Made by a program: the position numbers and the translations under genes. From NCBI GenBank assembly GCA_031266855.1, contig JAISAF010000291.1:1-5507 (forward strand): DNA of 5,507 nt, in the 5' to 3' direction. Within the stretch, counting starts at the first letter, position 1, and each line of letters opens with the position of its first letter. The notes under the pieces are model-generated. The model saw only the letters and a program-made list of their open reading frames with translations. It had not been told where the DNA came from and searched no databases. This document shows positions 5,192 to 5,507 of this stretch, piece after piece. This stretch comes from Spirochaetales bacterium (GTDB taxonomy: Bacteria; Spirochaetota; Spirochaetia; DTKZ01).

Positions 5192-5316
5192 CAGAATTTT
5201 TACCGCAAAGTCGAAAAAGCAGGATAAGTTTTTGCTCTTTCAGTTTTTTTTGCTTTCATTTTTTGCTTCCTCGGCCTTGCCAGTCTTCGACTTTGCGGTT
5301 CATTTTTTCCTCATTA
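5192..5316 (+). repeat. MITE-like dispersed repeat, copy 3 (full length)
   Basis: The inverted-repeat core is 5202-5299, 98 bases, the same length as copy 2. Its ends form a perfect 14-bp inverted repeat starting ACCGCAAAGTCGA. It keeps the CAGAATTTTT left flank, the imperfect tandem pair near the right arm (CCTCGGCCTTGCCAGT, CTTCGACTTTGCGGT) and the T-rich right flank, but lacks the GCATATAA bases present in copies 1 and 2. It ends a few bases from the stop codon of the gene at the right edge. Confidence 0.87.
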
Positions 5317-5321
5317 TGTAG

Positions 5322-5507
5322 TTATGTAGTGGCGCCAGGATTTGACAAACCGGCCTCCAGTTCGTCATAGGCGTCGACAAATACTTTAAGCACCATGTTC
5401 AGCGGCGCGTATTCATGAATATTGTCCAGAGTAAGAAGCTCAGGAGTGTATGCCTGCCGGAAACTTTTACTTTTCAGCAGAACTTCCATAATATCGCGCG
5501 GAACCTC
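5322..5507 (-). CDS. C-terminal end of an unrecognised protein, 5' end beyond the window
   Basis: A minus-strand frame is open from the right edge to TAA at 5324-5322, giving 61 residues. It begins EVPRDIMEVLL and continues with SFRQAYTPELLTLDNIHEY, PLNMVLKVFVDAYDELEAG and a short polar tail ending in GATT. The composition is that of a real soluble, mostly helical protein: balanced charges, regular hydrophobic spacing, few rare residues. I do not recognise the family, and no catalytic motif is visible. The same strand and its place upstream of the dehydrogenase would allow co-transcription, but 263 bases and a repeat lie between them. Confidence is for its being coding, not for any function. 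Confidence 0.65.
   Translation of the reverse strand, partial: EVPRDIMEVLLKSKSFRQAYTPELLTLDNIHEYAPLNMVLKVFVDAYDELEAGLSNPGATT

Noticed and set aside
2375..5316. The three repeats as a CRISPR array
   Set aside because: Copies are over 1.3 kb apart with genes between them, and there is no regular spacing or cas gene.

Overview
The window looks like ordinary chromosome from a bacterium of intermediate G+C. A spirochaete of the Treponema/Spirochaeta type is my best guess, with low confidence. It rests on the gene mix (a MetF-fused homocysteine methyltransferase, a small protein with a basic RGRKPG-rich tail, an orphan FeoA) and on overall sequence character, not on any marker gene. I see no phage, plasmid, CRISPR, tRNA or rRNA feature.

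Left part, plus strand. Bases 1-1329 are the C-terminal three quarters of a two-domain enzyme: a homocysteine S-methyltransferase fused to a 5,10-methylenetetrahydrofolate reductase, which makes methionine. A perfect 16-bp hairpin follows it. Next is a self-contained small transcription unit: promoter, strong ribosome binding site, a 105-residue protein with a Lys/Arg/Gly-rich tail containing AT-hook-like motifs, and a good intrinsic terminator (1428-1846). A gap of about 220 bases with no clear feature separates this from the convergent minus-strand block.

Right part, minus strand. In transcription order from the right edge: the C-terminal 61 codons of an unrecognised protein, a short-chain dehydrogenase, a 420-base gap full of stem-loops, a secreted D-Ala-D-Ala carboxypeptidase (PBP5/DacA type) and an FeoA-type ferrous-iron transport protein. 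These four genes share a direction but are widely spaced and have no common pathway, so they are probably not one operon.

The main unexpected content is non-coding. A MITE-like element with 13-bp terminal inverted repeats (ACCGCRAAGTCGA) occurs three times in the same orientation (about 2375-2484, 3761-3895 and 5192-5316), each time in a gap between minus-strand genes. Two copies share 38 identical bases that on the minus strand look like a promoter pointing into feoA and dacA. The gap at 3896-4317 holds seven inverted repeats, including a tandem module built from a 20-base sequence followed by a GTTA-loop hairpin. Smaller signals are a potential G-quadruplex just upstream of dacA, a 28-bp interrupted palindrome in the feoA leader, and a 17-bp direct repeat with a 21-bp period upstream of the dehydrogenase.
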